A DNA stretch of 64,000 bases from Gordionus sp. m RMFG-2023 (Eukaryota; Nematomorpha; Gordioida; Chordodea; Parachordodidae). The position numbers and the translations under genes are program-made. Shown here one piece after another: positions 1-12,600 of the stretch; positions within the stretch are counted from its first letter, which is position 1, and every line of letters begins with the position of its first letter. Below the pieces are notes generated by a model. The model saw only the letters and a program-made list of their open reading frames with translations. It made no database searches and had not been told where the DNA came from. Location: positions 49,391,366-49,455,365 of the forward strand of contig NC_088777.1 of assembly GCF_954871325.1 (NCBI RefSeq). Reading direction: 5' to 3'.

Positions 1-460
1 TGAGTCGAGAAATGCCACCTTGGTCACCAACAGGCTTGGACAGCCAGGTGCTAGGATACTTGTCCAATAAACCAAAAAAGAGCCAGCTGAATTTGTGGGC
101 CAGATGATGAAGATTTCTTGGCCAGCGCTAGGTGGTGGGATAATGGTGACCTCAAGGGCCTCTCAAGCTCAATGTCTACCAATAAAATGAATTGGATAAC
201 GATACTCCAGTGGGAGATCCATCGGGATTGATAATCCAGTGGGGGAGATCAGGATTGGGATATATCTGTCGATTTGATAAATCGATATGAGGATACTCCG
301 GTGGGATATCTGGTCGATATTGATTGAGATCAAGATACTTTGGCCTCGATAGTGATAGGTGATCGATACAAATAAAAATAAATTAGATAAAAATAGCATG
401 AGTATAAAAGTGTAGATAGATAGTGAAGGAGCTTACTACCAGAAAAGGTGAAAAAAAATT
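1..460 (+). mobile_element. Non-autonomous LINE derivative sharing both ends with the LINE at 38598-42355
   Basis: Positions about 1-66 match the 5' region of the LINE at 38598-42355 (its 38747-38818; shared words such as CAGGCTTGGACAGCC and GATACTTGTCCAATAAAC). Positions about 371-460 match the 3' end of the same LINE (42246-42335; shared TAAATTAGATAAAA and CCAGAAAAGGTG). The roughly 300 bases between are unrelated to the LINE and carry three imperfect copies of a GATACTCCAGTGGGAGATC-like unit (about 199, 228 and 292). The left end lies outside the window. It could be a SINE parasitising the LINE or an internally deleted and refilled copy. No protein is supported. Confidence 0.6.
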
Positions 461-863
461 ATCTTACATAAAAGATATGTTACCTAGTAATTTTTTTGTA
501 TATTGCTGTCATAAAATTAAAAGCATTTAAGAACAAATATTATACAATCCAAATTCACTTTATTATACAATCATATAAAAAAAATTCCTTGAATTTTTTA
601 TAATTATAAAGTTATTTAAGAAAAATTCCCTAAATTCATTATAATTATTATAAATATAAAAAGTTATATATTTTATATAATACCAAATGCTAAAAAAAAT
701 ATATACATTTAAATATAATAATTATTGAGTCAAAAATTATTCAAAAAATTATTATATTTAAGCTTAGATTTTTTTAAAATGAATTATTAAAATAATAAAT
801 TATATATAACAGAAAATAAATTTTGTAAAAAATTATATATATATTTTTTAAATTAAAGAAGTA

Positions 864-1706
864 TTAGTAATTTAACAAATGAGTATATATTTCCTTATTA
901 GCCCAAAGTAAGGTCTCATCAATTGCTTTATCACCTTTAATGAAGTCTAATACAATAAATGTATTAATAAATAAATGAATATATTTTATGGTACTTATAT
1001 TATATGGAATATTGGAAGATTTAGATGAGTCTACTTTGATTTTGTTTTCTAATTCTGATTTGTAAAACATATATAAAGGCCAGCAATATTTTTCAAAATA
1101 TCCAGGGGGTTCAGGAGGTTCATATACCCTTTCCCTTAATTTCTTTTTAGATATAAAAAATATTTATAATAAACTTTCTTCTCTTCCAGCATTCCTCTTT
1201 GTCTAATGTAAAAAAGATTCTTATATCAAAGATTTCATCAATTGGAGAATTAAATAATAATATGCCTTCAATAAATAGAATTGGATGATGCTCATGTAAG
1301 TTATAAAAATTCAAGAGGCAAGCTAATTGTCGACTAGAATTTAATAAATTTTGAGAAGATATAGTCACTTCTTTTTTAATCCTTTCCCAATCATAAGTTT
1401 CAACTTCTAAAAAAAATAATAATAAATCAATTTATTTAAAAATGTACCATCCCAATTATGATAATCCAAAATAGAATCATATTTCAATTTATTCATTGGC
1501 TATTATCTTAAATTATATAGAAAAATAACAATTATTTTACCTTGGTAAGCTCGTCAATATGAATAATGGATGAAATGGTCCATAGTTCTTTCAGTTTAAG
1601 AGCTAAAGTTGATTTACCACCATTTGTGACCCTATAAAATGAATAATTAGACATAATAATTTCAAATTTATTACCCACTAATACCAACTATTAATAACTT
1701 GTTCAT
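864..1706 (-). CDS. NMRK1: Nicotinamide riboside kinase (NMRK1-like), 5 exons, complete
   Basis: Predicted to phosphorylate nicotinamide riboside to NMN with ATP, in cytosolic NAD salvage. Exons, in minus-strand order: 1675-1706, 1541-1631, 1448-1499, 1175-1406, 864-1134; every junction is GT..AG and phases agree, giving 225 codons (family about 200). The start MNKLLIVGISG leads into the Walker A loop GVTNGGKST (residues 11-19). Asp37 sits where the family has its catalytic acid (DDFF-KP region, here HIDELTKP). PILFIEGILLF (100-110) matches the conserved IIEGFLLF strand. The lid region reads ECWKRRKERVYEPPEPPGYF, very close to animal NMRK1. The last intron would be only about 40 bases (1135-1174), and an alternative 3' acceptor for it cannot be excluded. 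The C-terminal part is longer than usual, with a Lys/Ser/Asn-rich insert near residues 165-185. Seen: motifs and splice signals. Inferred: substrate. Confidence 0.85.
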
Positions 1707-1903
1707 TCATTAAAGGTGCATCCAAAGTCAAGAAAAATAAAAAAAAATATGCAAAAATATTGAATATATGGATCTTTTCTAATATGAAATAACTGACATT
1801 TATTTTATCTGTCAAATGTTAAATATGAAATTTTTAATGTTAATTGTAGAGATTTGCAAAGTTAGACCCGGTGTAATATTGTAGAAACAATACCATCTAA
1901 AAT

Positions 1904-1949
1904 CAATACGGTATTGATTCTACAATATTGTAAAAACAATACGGTATTG
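1904..1949. repeat. Subterminal palindromic repeat, left copy (GINGER)
   Basis: Two CAATACGGTATTG units flank ACAATATTGT, so the 46 bases form an imperfect hairpin. The same 46 bases recur in the same orientation at 6829-6874 near the right end. Position and symmetry suggest transposase binding sites; this is inference. Confidence 0.75.
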
Positions 1950-2059
1950 ATAATTTATGACCGAACTTCAGCTTTTACGAATCAAATTGAAATTTTTAAG
2001 AATACCGTATACAAATTGTTACTACCGTTTACAATTGAAATTTTTTAAGAATATTGTAT

Positions 2060-3410
2060 ACAAATTGTTACTACCGTTTACAAATTTTTGAATATCCATA
2101 TATAGAAACAGGATAACAATCAAATTGAAATTTTTATACAAATTGTTACTACCGTTTACAAATTTTTGAATATCCATATATAGAAACAGGAGAACAAATT
2201 AGTACACAGGAGAACAAATTAGTATATTTAAATTATAATTATAAATTTATATCAATTAATATAGATACAGGAGAACAAATTAGTACATTTAAATTATAAT
2301 TTTATATTTATATCCATTAAAATACTAAAATAGAGTTTACAAATTACTACTTATATAGAAACACAGGAGAACATATTAGTACATTTAAATTATAATTATA
2401 AATTTATATCAATTAATATAGATACAGGAGAACAAATTAGTACATTTAAATTATAATTTTATATTTATATCCATTAAAATACTAAAATAGAGTTTACAAA
2501 TTACTACTTATATAGAAACACAGGAGAACATATTAGTACATTTAAATTATAATTATAAATTTATATCAATTAATATAGATACAGAAGAACAAATTAGTAC
2601 ATTTATTATAATTTTATATTTATATCCATTAAAATACTAAAATAGAGTTTACAAATTATTACTTATATAGAAACACAGGAGAACATATTAGTACATTTAA
2701 ATTATAATTATAAATTTATATCAATTAATATAGATACAGGAGAACAAATTAGTACATTTATTATAATTTTATATTTATATCCATTAAAATACTAAAATAG
2801 AGTTTACAAATTACTACTTATATAGAAACACAGGAGAACATATTAGTACATTTAAATTATAATTATACATTTATATCAATTAATATAGATACAGGAGAAC
2901 AAATTAGTACATTTAAATTATAATTTTATATTTATATCCATTAAAATACTAAAATAGAGTTTACAAATTACTACTTATATAGAAACACAGGAGAACATAT
3001 TAGTACATTTAAATTATAATTATAAATTTATATCAATTAATATAGATACAGGAGAACAAATTAGTACATTTATTATAATTTTATATTTATATCCATTAAA
3101 ATACTAAAATAAAGTTTACAAATTATTACTTATATAGAAACACAGGAGAACATATTAGTACATTTAAATTATAATTATAAATTTATATCAATTAATATAG
3201 ATACAGGAGAACAAATTAGTACATTTATTATAATTTTATATTTATATCCATTAAAATACTAAAATAGAGTTTACAAATTATTACTTATATAGAAACACAG
3301 GAGAACATATTAGTACATTTAAATTATAATTATAAATTTATATCAATTAATATAGATACAGGAGAACAAATTAGTACATTTAAATTATTATTTTATATTT
3401 ATAAAAAGAA
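2060..3410 (+). repeat. Minisatellite of about 155-157 bases inside GINGER
   Basis: Seven units counted from the landmark ACACAGGAG at 2361, 2518, 2673, 2828, 2985, 3140 and 3295, so spacing alternates 155 and 157. Each unit contains two related half-units with GGAGAACA(A/T)ATTAGTACATTTA, and shorter degenerate units extend left to about 2060. The copies are nearly identical, which implies recent expansion. No coding potential seen. Confidence 0.85.
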
Positions 3411-3470
3411 TACAGTATCAATAAAAGAACCTTTAAATCAACAATTATAGAGAACTTCACAAAATTTTTC

Positions 3471-5608
3471 ATGAATCAAATAGGTACATTTAAATTATAA
3501 TTATACATTTATATCAAGCATTAACAGAAAAATATAATACAATAAAGGAATATTTAGTTACAGGAAAGTATCCTATATTTCTTAAAAACCATCCAGGGAA
3601 AAAAAGTAATTATAAATGCATGGCAAGCAAATTTATTGTTAAAGATGATGTTCTTTACAGAAAAATAAAGAATAAAGAAAGTTAATATGATCACAAAATA
3701 ATCATTTTCTATTTATTTTTTAGCTTTAGTAATAATGGAAGAAGAAGAGAAACAAAGAGTAATATCTATTATTCACCAAGGATCAGGTATATCCTTAGAG
3801 TCTAAAGCTATTGGTGCCCACCTAGGTATTAATAAAACTCAACTTAAACTCTCTGAAAGGTACTTATTATGATGTTAGAATTCTTAATTTTGTGTTTATA
3901 GATATTGGTGGCCAAAATTATTTCAAGACACTATTGATTTTATAAAATCATGTGATAGATGTCAGAAGGCTAATGTAAGATTTACCAAAATTTCTTCCAC
4001 TTTGCATCCAATAGATGTACCACCTTTTCCATGGGCTCAAATAGGAATTGATCTTTGCAGCCTGCCCACTTCAGAAGAAGGCTACAGGTGTATTGCCGTT
4101 GCCTCTGATTATTTCACAAAATGGGTTGAGGCAGAACCCATGAAATCCAAAACAGCCAATGAGACATGTAAATTTATATACGGTCTGATTTGCCGCCATG
4201 GCTGCGCAAATGTAAATCAAATTATATAAATACATATCGATTAAAAAATATGAATTTATGATAATTCTATCTTATAAACTTTTCATTTTATACAATATAG
4301 ATACAAATCAATGATCAAGGAAGAGAGTTTGTAAATGAGATGGCTACTAGACTGCATAAAATGACCGGGACAGAGCAACGCATTTGCAGTGCGTACCATC
4401 CTCAAGCTAATGGCTTAACTGAGAGAAATAATCGCACTATTCAAAACCTAATGTTAAAGGTTTTAGGAAATGATCAGACCCAGTGGCCTAAAGTTCTTCC
4501 AGGTGTACTGTTTGCAATGAGAACAAGTGTACACAAATCAACAGGATTTACCCCATTTTATATGTTATATGGTCGGAATGCAAAGCTTCCATCAGACTTA
4601 AATTCCACAACTAAGCCTGATATTGTTAAGGAAATAAATAATGATCCTGAAAACTCTTATGTAAATAATATTGATAATGACTTTGACGAGAGTGAATTGT
4701 TAAATAGAATAATGAGCATGTCAGTCGTATGGAAAAAGGCGAAAGAAAATATAATTGTTGCCCAAGATAGACAAAAAAGAGATTATCAAAAAAGGCAAAA
4801 GGATAAAATATCGTATGAAGTTGGACAACTGGTCCTAATCTGGAACTCCCGTCGTGCGGATCGAAAGGGTGGAAAAATGTCTGATCCTTGGCTTGGTCCA
4901 TATGTAATTGATAAAATACATGATAAAGATATTTATAGTGTGAGTAATAAAGATAATACACCATTAAAGCAAAAATATAACGGGTGTAACCTTAAGCCCT
5001 ACATCCAACAATCTAATAACGGAGATGAGGCAAAAGAAGATTCTACCGATATTAAGATAATATTATATAAGGAGCCTGATACTTCTCCGTTACCTTACCT
5101 TGCCACCAATTATGCATGGAAGAAATATCATGCTAAGAGGTTGGGCATCCCATATTCTTTATTAACAGAAAGCAATGATAAAACTAAAAATTTAAGTTAT
5201 CCTCCTAATTTTGAGATAGTTCTTGGTGACGGTAATTGTTTTTATCGGTGCTTAAGCAAATAAATCTCAGGGAGTGAAGATCACCATGCAATTATAAGGG
5301 GGTCTATTACCTCTTATATGATGCATTTTGAAAATAAAGATATTTTTAGTGATTTTATTGGAAAAGATATAATCACACATATAGTTGATACAAAAAAATA
5401 TCAACTTGGAACGTGGGCAGATGAACTAGATATTGTAGCATCTGCCACATTTTTTCAAACACCTATCATTATATATTGCAAAAATGGAAATGAGATGAAA
5501 TACATTACATACTCCTCATTATTAAAAAATAACTGTATAAAAAATTTTAATTTAAATTTATATTTAATAAATGCGACTTCTGATCATTTTAATCGTGTTA
5601 TAATATAA
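3471..5608 (+). CDS. GINGER transposase: H2C2 zinc finger, DDE integrase core, GPY/F-like and OTU domains
   Basis: Spliced coding unit of the transposon; introns with GT..AG ends separate the parts, as known for GINGER elements. From the N-terminus: an H2C2 integrase zinc finger (about 3760-3980: H...H in IIHQG/GAHLG, then CDRCQKAN), and a DDE core with WAQIGIDL (first Asp, about 4030-4065), INDQGREF (second Asp, about 4305-4330) and QANGLTERNN (Glu, about 4405-4435). Next comes a GPY/F-like module, DPWLGPYVIDKI (about 4880), and a C-terminal OTU cysteine-protease domain. The OTU part starts at GDGNCFYRCLS (about 5226, catalytic Asp and Cys), continues with TWADELDIVA (about 5410) and ends with DHFNRVII (His, about 5590). 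Integrase performs strand transfer in the nucleus; OTU proteins cleave ubiquitin-type conjugates, and its role here is unknown. It looks near whole, with about one interruption. The ATG at 3471 is the most upstream plausible start. Confidence 0.75.
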
Positions 5609-5609
5609 T

Positions 5610-6828
5610 ATATACTCAATTTGTAATAATCATGTTTCCGTTATTGGGATATATTTTCTTTTTATAATATTTTTCTTGTATTTTTGAAATAAAATGATAT
5701 ATACTTTTTATTTATATAGTATTAAGAAATCAGTCTTTTATTGCAATAAAAAATATATATACAACTAAAAATAGTTATTACAGTTTAAAAGAATAATATA
5801 AAACATAATTTGATTTTATAAAATATTTTGTGTTCCATAAATATAAATGTAATTTTAATCAGATAGAAATAAAATTATATATGCATCTAAAAAATGAAAT
5901 GACGATTAAGAAGCCAACAGGAAATGATTAAAACATATTTCAGTAATAGATATTTATTGAGATGCTTTGACTTAATTTAGCTTTTGTCTATTAAAATTTT
6001 AAGGCTTGAGATAGGAATGAAGATTTTAAGATGAGCCAACAGGCAATGATCGCATAATAATAGTGATAGAGATAATGATTGAGATCCTTTGTTGTAATAG
6101 AAACCCTCATATCTGTGATTAGCTTAAGCTTGTTTATTAAAATTTTAAGGCTTGATCCCAATAATAAGATGGTAAATGAAGAAAATTTGTGTACATTGTT
6201 CTTAATTACAATTTTCTACAGGATGGAGTTGAACAAACAATATCATTTTAACCATAAGTAGAAAATTAATAAATATGAGTAAAAAAATAAAAATATACAG
6301 GATATAAAGAATAGTAAAATATAAATTCCTTAAAAAAATTATATAAAAGAATAGAAAATCATTTAAATATATTTTAACTATTAAATATATAAAATAGATT
6401 TTTTACAAATCTAAAATGGCCGTCAATATTTTTGACGCGATTAGAAAATAAATATTTTACAATATGACAATTGTCACTTTTGGTACATCTTCACTGAAAT
6501 TAATTTAACATGTTTACAATATATATTTTAATCTATGTAATTCAAAAAATTTCAAAAAAGTTAAATCTATTTAAAATAAATATTTTACAAATCGAAAATG
6601 GCCGCCAATATTTTTGAAGCGATGAAAAGAATATATAATAATAAATATTTTACAATTTTAATGGCCGCCAACATATTTGAAGCGAAAATTAAATGTATAA
6701 TAATAAATATTTTACAATTTTAATGGCCGCCAACATATTTGAAGCGATAATTAAATGTATAATAATAAATATTTTACAATTTTAATGGCCGCCAATATAT
6801 TTGAAGCGATGAAAACGTATTTTAAAAC
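5610..6828. repeat. GINGER 3' non-coding region with about 62-base tandem repeats
   Basis: From the OTU stop to the right subterminal repeats I see no gene. Near the right end, four units of about 62-63 bases share ATGGCCGCCAA(C/T)AT(A/T)TTTGAAGCGA (landmark at 6598, 6661, 6723, 6785), with a weaker unit near 6416. The G+C-rich GGCCGCCA core stands out in this A+T-rich setting. Confidence 0.7.
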
Positions 6829-6905
6829 CAATACGGTATTGATTCTACAATATTGTAAAAACAATACGGTATTGAATCTACAATGATAATATCAATACGG
6901 TATTG
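6829..6905. repeat. Subterminal palindromic repeats, right copy (GINGER)
   Basis: Three CAATACGGTATTG units (6829, 6862, 6893). The first 46 bases equal 1904-1949 in the same orientation. Confidence 0.75.
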
Positions 6906-6943
6906 AAACTACATTGGGTATTGCTTTCACAATCCTACACCGG

Positions 6944-8986
6944 TGTAACGTTCTAAATGAACTCCCGATTCAAATAGATTCTATTTTAGTGATATTAGCA
7001 TTTATGACTGACATGTTAAGATTTAATCTTATTTTTCTTTTGTTTTTTAAAAAAATCGGGCCGGGTCGGATCATGGAAATTTTTTTTAATATATCTAAAT
7101 TTATCAATTTTATATTGAATTTTTTATGATTTTTAAAATGTATATTATATTATAACTAGAATTGTTAATCGGCATTAGCATGTTACATTTAAAAAAAATT
7201 GGGATAGAGGTAGCTCGAATATAATTATAATTAATTCTAAAATCATAATCTTGTTTTATTTAATTTTAAAATTTACTTTTTCAAAATAATCTTAAATGTC
7301 ATAGAGATTATATTAAAGATAATTTTGATACAAATCATATTGACTAGAAAATGATGATAATATGGAAATCCTTTTTCTGAATTCGTAAAATATTTTAATC
7401 TCGATAAAAAAAATTAACATAAGATATAAATTTCATTATGATGTTCCTGAAGCTTTTATTATCAAGCAAGACTAGTAGCTTTAACGGAGAAACCTTTAAA
7501 AGTAATATCAAAGAAATTTGGTCCCCGATCGCTAAAAACAAAAAAAATGGAAATCTTGCTTATATCTCCTAGAAAATTTAAAAAGAAAATACTAGGCTAG
7601 AAAACACATATATTAAAAGTTAGTTTTAAAAAAAATGAGAAAAATATGATCGATTCCTAAATGTTAGGAACGATACTCCTCTATTTTTAGGTTTTTTAAA
7701 ATTTAAATAATTTGTTCTTCCTGCCATCTATTAATATTATTTTCATTATTACTATAAAAATTTGAGAAATAAGTTCCAAATTTTAGCGATTTAGAATGTG
7801 AAAGCCAATCATTAAATTTGAATTAAAGGTATATCTATAAAAATTTTTGAGTTAGATGAATTTATGTGAACGTTGATTTTCTAGTCCAGTCAAAACATGT
7901 ATGTTTTATTTGACCACAAATTATTAATCAAGAATTATATTATAAATCAACTATTTAATGTAATATTTTATAAATTATTATATCTGGATGGTAAAAATGC
8001 TTAAAATTAAAGACTCATCTATATTTATAAATTTTATAAAAACATGCTAAAATATAACAATTTCAACCATTTGTGGCCTGGCCAGTTGGCAAACATACTT
8101 CCCCCCTACATAATCTTTATTCTAACTATTACTATTATAATTTTAGGCTGACTCTAACAAGAAAAAAAAAGCCACCTACTTATAGATTATTTATTTGAAA
8201 TAATTAATAACACAACTGAAAAGGCTTTAGAAGTACAAGTAAATATTTTTGATGAATTTTCTTATAAAAAAAATATGTATATTTAATACTGCATTGTGTG
8301 ATAGTGTTGAACGCTTATTTAATCATAGCTTATACTTTCTGATCGTTGCTATAGACATAGAGATGACTGTATGGAATTATTATAGATACAATATAAAATA
8401 AATAAATTATCTTTCTTGAAAGAGGTAGCGATAACGCGCTGCTTTTAAAAGTAACTATTAAAAACACTGAGTTATTAAAATTATAAGGTGTTAATATACA
8501 AACAAATTTAGTTATTTAATATATCTAATTCAATAATTAAATATAAACTCGTAACCCTTTTTTTTATTTTGAGTGTGAAGACCCCGTAAATAAGTATAAA
8601 ACAATATATATTCAAAAAAGGAATGAATCAATATTGCAAGTGTTGTATCTGTCAATTTGTAATACATTTATAGACGTTTACAAATATTCTATAATTTTTG
8701 AAAATGTTAGTTTTTTTAAAAAATTTTAGGATTCTTTTGTTATGGAGAAATGAATGAGTGAGTTAAAAATTCACTAGTAAAATGTTTTATTAAATTTTTA
8801 AAAATTAAGTTAAATAAAAAATATTAAATAGGTGATATGCAGAGTATAAGATTTTAGCGATGGAAAAGTAGAAGCTAGCGTCTTCATAAAAAATGGGGGA
8901 GGGGGCAAAACGCTTGAATTTATTCCGCCTCCTACCTTCATACACCTAAAAAAGGTTTCAGTAAAAGCTCACAAAATGCATCTCAG
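6944..8986. other. Intergenic A+T-rich DNA, possible hAT transposase trace
   Basis: No gene recognised. Around 8296-8400 on the plus strand a short frame reads CDSVERLFNHS, reminiscent of the ERLFS motif in the hAT transposase dimerisation domain, but too little is left to be firm. A 44-codon frame near 7440 (begins MMFLKLLLSSKTSS) shows nothing familiar. Confidence 0.3.
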
Positions 8987-9328
8987 CAGTGGCGTAGCTA
9001 CGGGGGTGGTTTTCGGGTTTGGACCTCTCCCAGAGCAAAAATTTTTTTTAGATTAAACGTTCAAAAGACTTAAAAGTGTTTTTATATGTATTATATTTTT
9101 ATGGTTTTGATGTTTGTGGAAGGATATTATATTACATTGAAATTATTCTGGATAGTATTATTATAAAGTCATTGAGAATAGTCTACTAAATTATAATAAC
9201 ATATTATTGATGCATTTAAAAAATATATTTATTATATATTATCGAAGATATGGTTATGATTTGTGAGATGGCCGAAGGCCAGTATATATATGGACCCCCT
9301 CTAAGAAAAATTCCTAGCTACGCCACTG
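8987..9328. mobile_element. hAT-type MITE, TIR CAGTGGCGTAGCTA, 8-base target duplication CATCTCAG
   Basis: 342 bases bounded by CAGTGGCGTAGCTACG and its inverted form CTAGCTACGCCACTG. CATCTCAG is found exactly on both sides (8979-8986 and 9329-9336), the 8-base duplication of hAT elements. No coding capacity. Confidence 0.9.
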
Positions 9329-9613
9329 CATCTCAGTTAATGATAAACATTGGATAGACGGAAAGTGAAGATATCGGTGAAAAAATGGATGGATGGGCAA
9401 TGTTAAAATTAGAGACAGATAAGACATTAGATAGAAGTGAATGAAGAAATTAGAGTAATGGTGAATGCCAGCAAAATATAGATAATGAATGGGAATAGGA
9501 TATAGCATGTATCGAATAAAATGGAGAAGATTTATTGATTTACATTATATATATAATATCTTTATTACTAAAAAATAAATATAAATTATCCCAAATTCCT
9601 GCTAATATTTATT

Positions 9614-12600
9614 TTATTGTATTTTGGCAATATTCGACCCAAACTGAATAGCTTTCTTGGGTAAGCTGCATAAATTTTCGGGTATGCTCATCGCTTTGCC
9701 TAAAGTTCTTAATAACATCTTATCTCCGATGCCAGGTGGTAGGTTTAGATCTGCCTAGTTTTTTTAAAAAATATATGGTTTTGCACATCATAATCAATAT
9801 ATTAACAAACTTTGTATTCGACGGGAAGAGATAATAAGAAAGAAACGAGGTCTTCATCTAAATAGGGATATCTCACTTCTTTACCGTGACAGCTAATGAC
9901 CCTAAATATATATAAAATACACAAAAAATAGGCATTATGACTATAATTTTTTAAAAAAAACCTATCATCTCTTCCTAAATTTCTTTCGTACATATTTTTA
10001 ACGCTATTGAGAATTTCTTTCTGTAAAGCATCTAAACCACCGTGTCTGGAAATTATAAATAATAATTGATTAATAAAATGCTAAATTTTGAATACACAAT
10101 CATGTAAATAACTAAGGACAAAATATTATTTGGCTCAAAATATATAAATACACTTTTCGAGTTTACCTTCCTATCAGCCTTCCCGTGAATATTAAATTAA
10201 ACATGTAATATTTTTTTAGGTGTAAACCATAGTATTATTTTATACATAATGCGTAACCAAATCACATTAGGATTGAAACAAAAACACACCTTTCATCTTT
10301 GAATGATAAAGAACAAGCTTGTTTTATAAATTACTAACGTAACAATTGAGAATGAATGTAGTATAAATGGGGGAAAAAAGTTTTTTAATTATTAATAGAT
10401 TAGAAAGATTACTAATACTTTAAGATCAAAAAAATTTCCATGGATATCATCTATCATATTATATATAAAATTTTTACCGCAGTACTTTAAAATATATTAT
10501 AATATTTCATAAAACGTCTTATGCCTAATACAAATCATAGGTTTAGATTGGAACCTCGAGTTTTGGTTCTGAATATTTCTACAAAATTATGGTTTCGGGT
10601 AAGTGTAAATTTTAAAAACTGCTTCCGAATCCGATTAGCACAAATGATGATAATTAAAATTAATTTTACTTTTGTTAGAACTAGTTTCGGTTGAACTTAT
10701 AAGAGAAGCAAACTACTCAAATAAAAATACACCATCTACACGGGCTTTCAAGCCTCCCCCAAAACTTAGATGTTTGATTTACAAACCAATCCCATCTCAA
10801 AGTCGTCTGATTGTTATTTATTTTTCTTTACCAAGTTACATGTTCTTGTAAAAAGAACGAACCAACTATGAATTTAGACTCATTAAATATTTTATTTGCT
10901 ACACACTGTTCAAACCTGTTGCACAATCGAAAAGCGATTTAAATTTCATCAATACATGTAAATAAAAACCAGAACCATTGAAGGTGCGTATAAATAATTT
11001 TCTGTATCATCATACTAATTACAATCTCATACAAAAGATTAATTGGAGAGGGAGGATAGGGGTCGAGATAGCTAACTGAGAACAATATAAACAGATAAGA
11101 TGGATAATAACATTACTATTGATTAGAAGAGCTCATCATCTCTTATCTCATTATTTATTTTCTTTTGCTTATATATTTTTGGGTTATATTTATTTCATCG
11201 TAATTTCAATTTTCATATTTTCCTTGACAACGATAAATAACATTTTATCGAAATAAATTTAAAATTTATTTTAAAATTAAAATGTTATTTTTTTGTCATT
11301 CGATAAATTTTTACCTAATTTTTTAATATGATTTTAAAAAAATGTATGTATTATATAATTAACCAATGAATATTTCAAAGAAAAAACAAATAACAAATTT
11401 ACTTAAATATCATTCGATGTTTTGTGTAACCGGCCAATAGTTCATCGGCACCGAACCCGGAAAAGAGAACCTATTTTCCACCCAAAAATGTTTTGTAAAA
11501 AAATATATTTATTTTTAGCTCCTTGTTAAACTCGAGTCGGTCGCTTATACAGATATATTTTTTTCTCGGGACTAGTTCGGGATTATAACATTGATTTTAA
11601 GATTTATTTCGGACCGGAAATGAACCATGATTTTAGGATTTATTTAGGAACAGATAAGTACCCTAAAAATTTTTTAAAAATCACCTGGTTTCCCCTAATG
11701 TTATCGTGGTTCTACAACAGTCCACTAAATAAAAAAATCGGATAGTATCGAATTTAGGAATATATTTTCTAAATTAAAATATCGAATAGGGATTTGTATT
11801 CGTTTTTTAAAAAACCTACTTCGCATTTTAGAAGAAATAAGCAATATTCAAGTATCTATATAAATTAAATTTCAGAGATATATCGATTATTTTGTATCGG
11901 CGAATACGATCGATACAATCCCCCCCCCCTCCATTTCCACCAGTAAATATGCCTTTCAAAAATTAAACAAACTTGTAAATTGTGGTATAGTTTTAACTTT
12001 TTTTTCTTAATCAGCTTAGAAATTAGTTGATCAATTCATTTTTTGTTCCTTCCCTCTTAAGCATTCGAGACTTAATGTCGGTTATCTCGATAAAATTTGT
12101 GATGGATAATCATAATGTTTGATATCAACCACACACAGGGTTGCCAGGTTGAAATTCTACAATTGTGGTAGATTTTCTTATAAATTTAAGTGATAACTAA
12201 TTCATATTCTATGAAAAATATAATGATGGACATTTTTTTTTCAAATATTTATAAAAAATATAGTAAATTTATTCAAATTAGCTAAGATGATATGGTGGCT
12301 AATTATATAAAATCTCGTCCTTTTATTGGTTATTCAGGTAAAACATAACAAATTAAAGCAAAGAGAGTTATCAAATAGAAAGAGTTAAAATTTTGAAATT
12401 TATTTATTTTGGGGAAAAATATATGGTATTTTTAATATATAAAAATTTTAAAACATTATGAAAATTAAGAATGTGAGCGATTTTAGGTAGTTTTTGTAGT
12501 TATATTTCGGAAAATTTTAAAAATGTGATAGTTGAGTAGAAGTCTGGTAGATCTCGACTGTGGTGGTCTCTAGTCAATGTGGATAAACCTGGTAACCCTG

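Larger units (their letters stand above)
1872..6939 (+). mobile_element. GINGER-type DNA transposon with integrase and OTU domains, TIRs and CCGG target duplication
   Basis: A 5068-base element. The left end TGTAATATTGTAGAAACAAT and the right end (reverse complement TGTAGGATTGTGAAAGCAAT) form imperfect terminal inverted repeats, continuing with ACC. The flanks are CCGG at 1868-1871 and CCGG at 6940-6943, a 4-base target duplication as expected for the family. Copies of CAATACGGTATTG, a near palindrome, lie just inside both ends (1904, 1937; 6829, 6862, 6893). The interior carries one split coding unit (3471-5608) and two tandem-repeat fields. GINGER transposases are related to Ty3-type integrases but move as cut-and-paste DNA elements. 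It looks near whole, with about one interruption visible in the coding part. Host gene NMRK lies 166 bases to the left. Confidence 0.85.

Noticed and set aside
4626-4964. 112-codon minus-strand frame
   Set aside because: Shadow of the GINGER integrase on the plus strand.
6079-6261. 60-codon plus-strand frame within GINGER
   Set aside because: No motif; lies in the transposon's A+T-rich 3' non-coding region.
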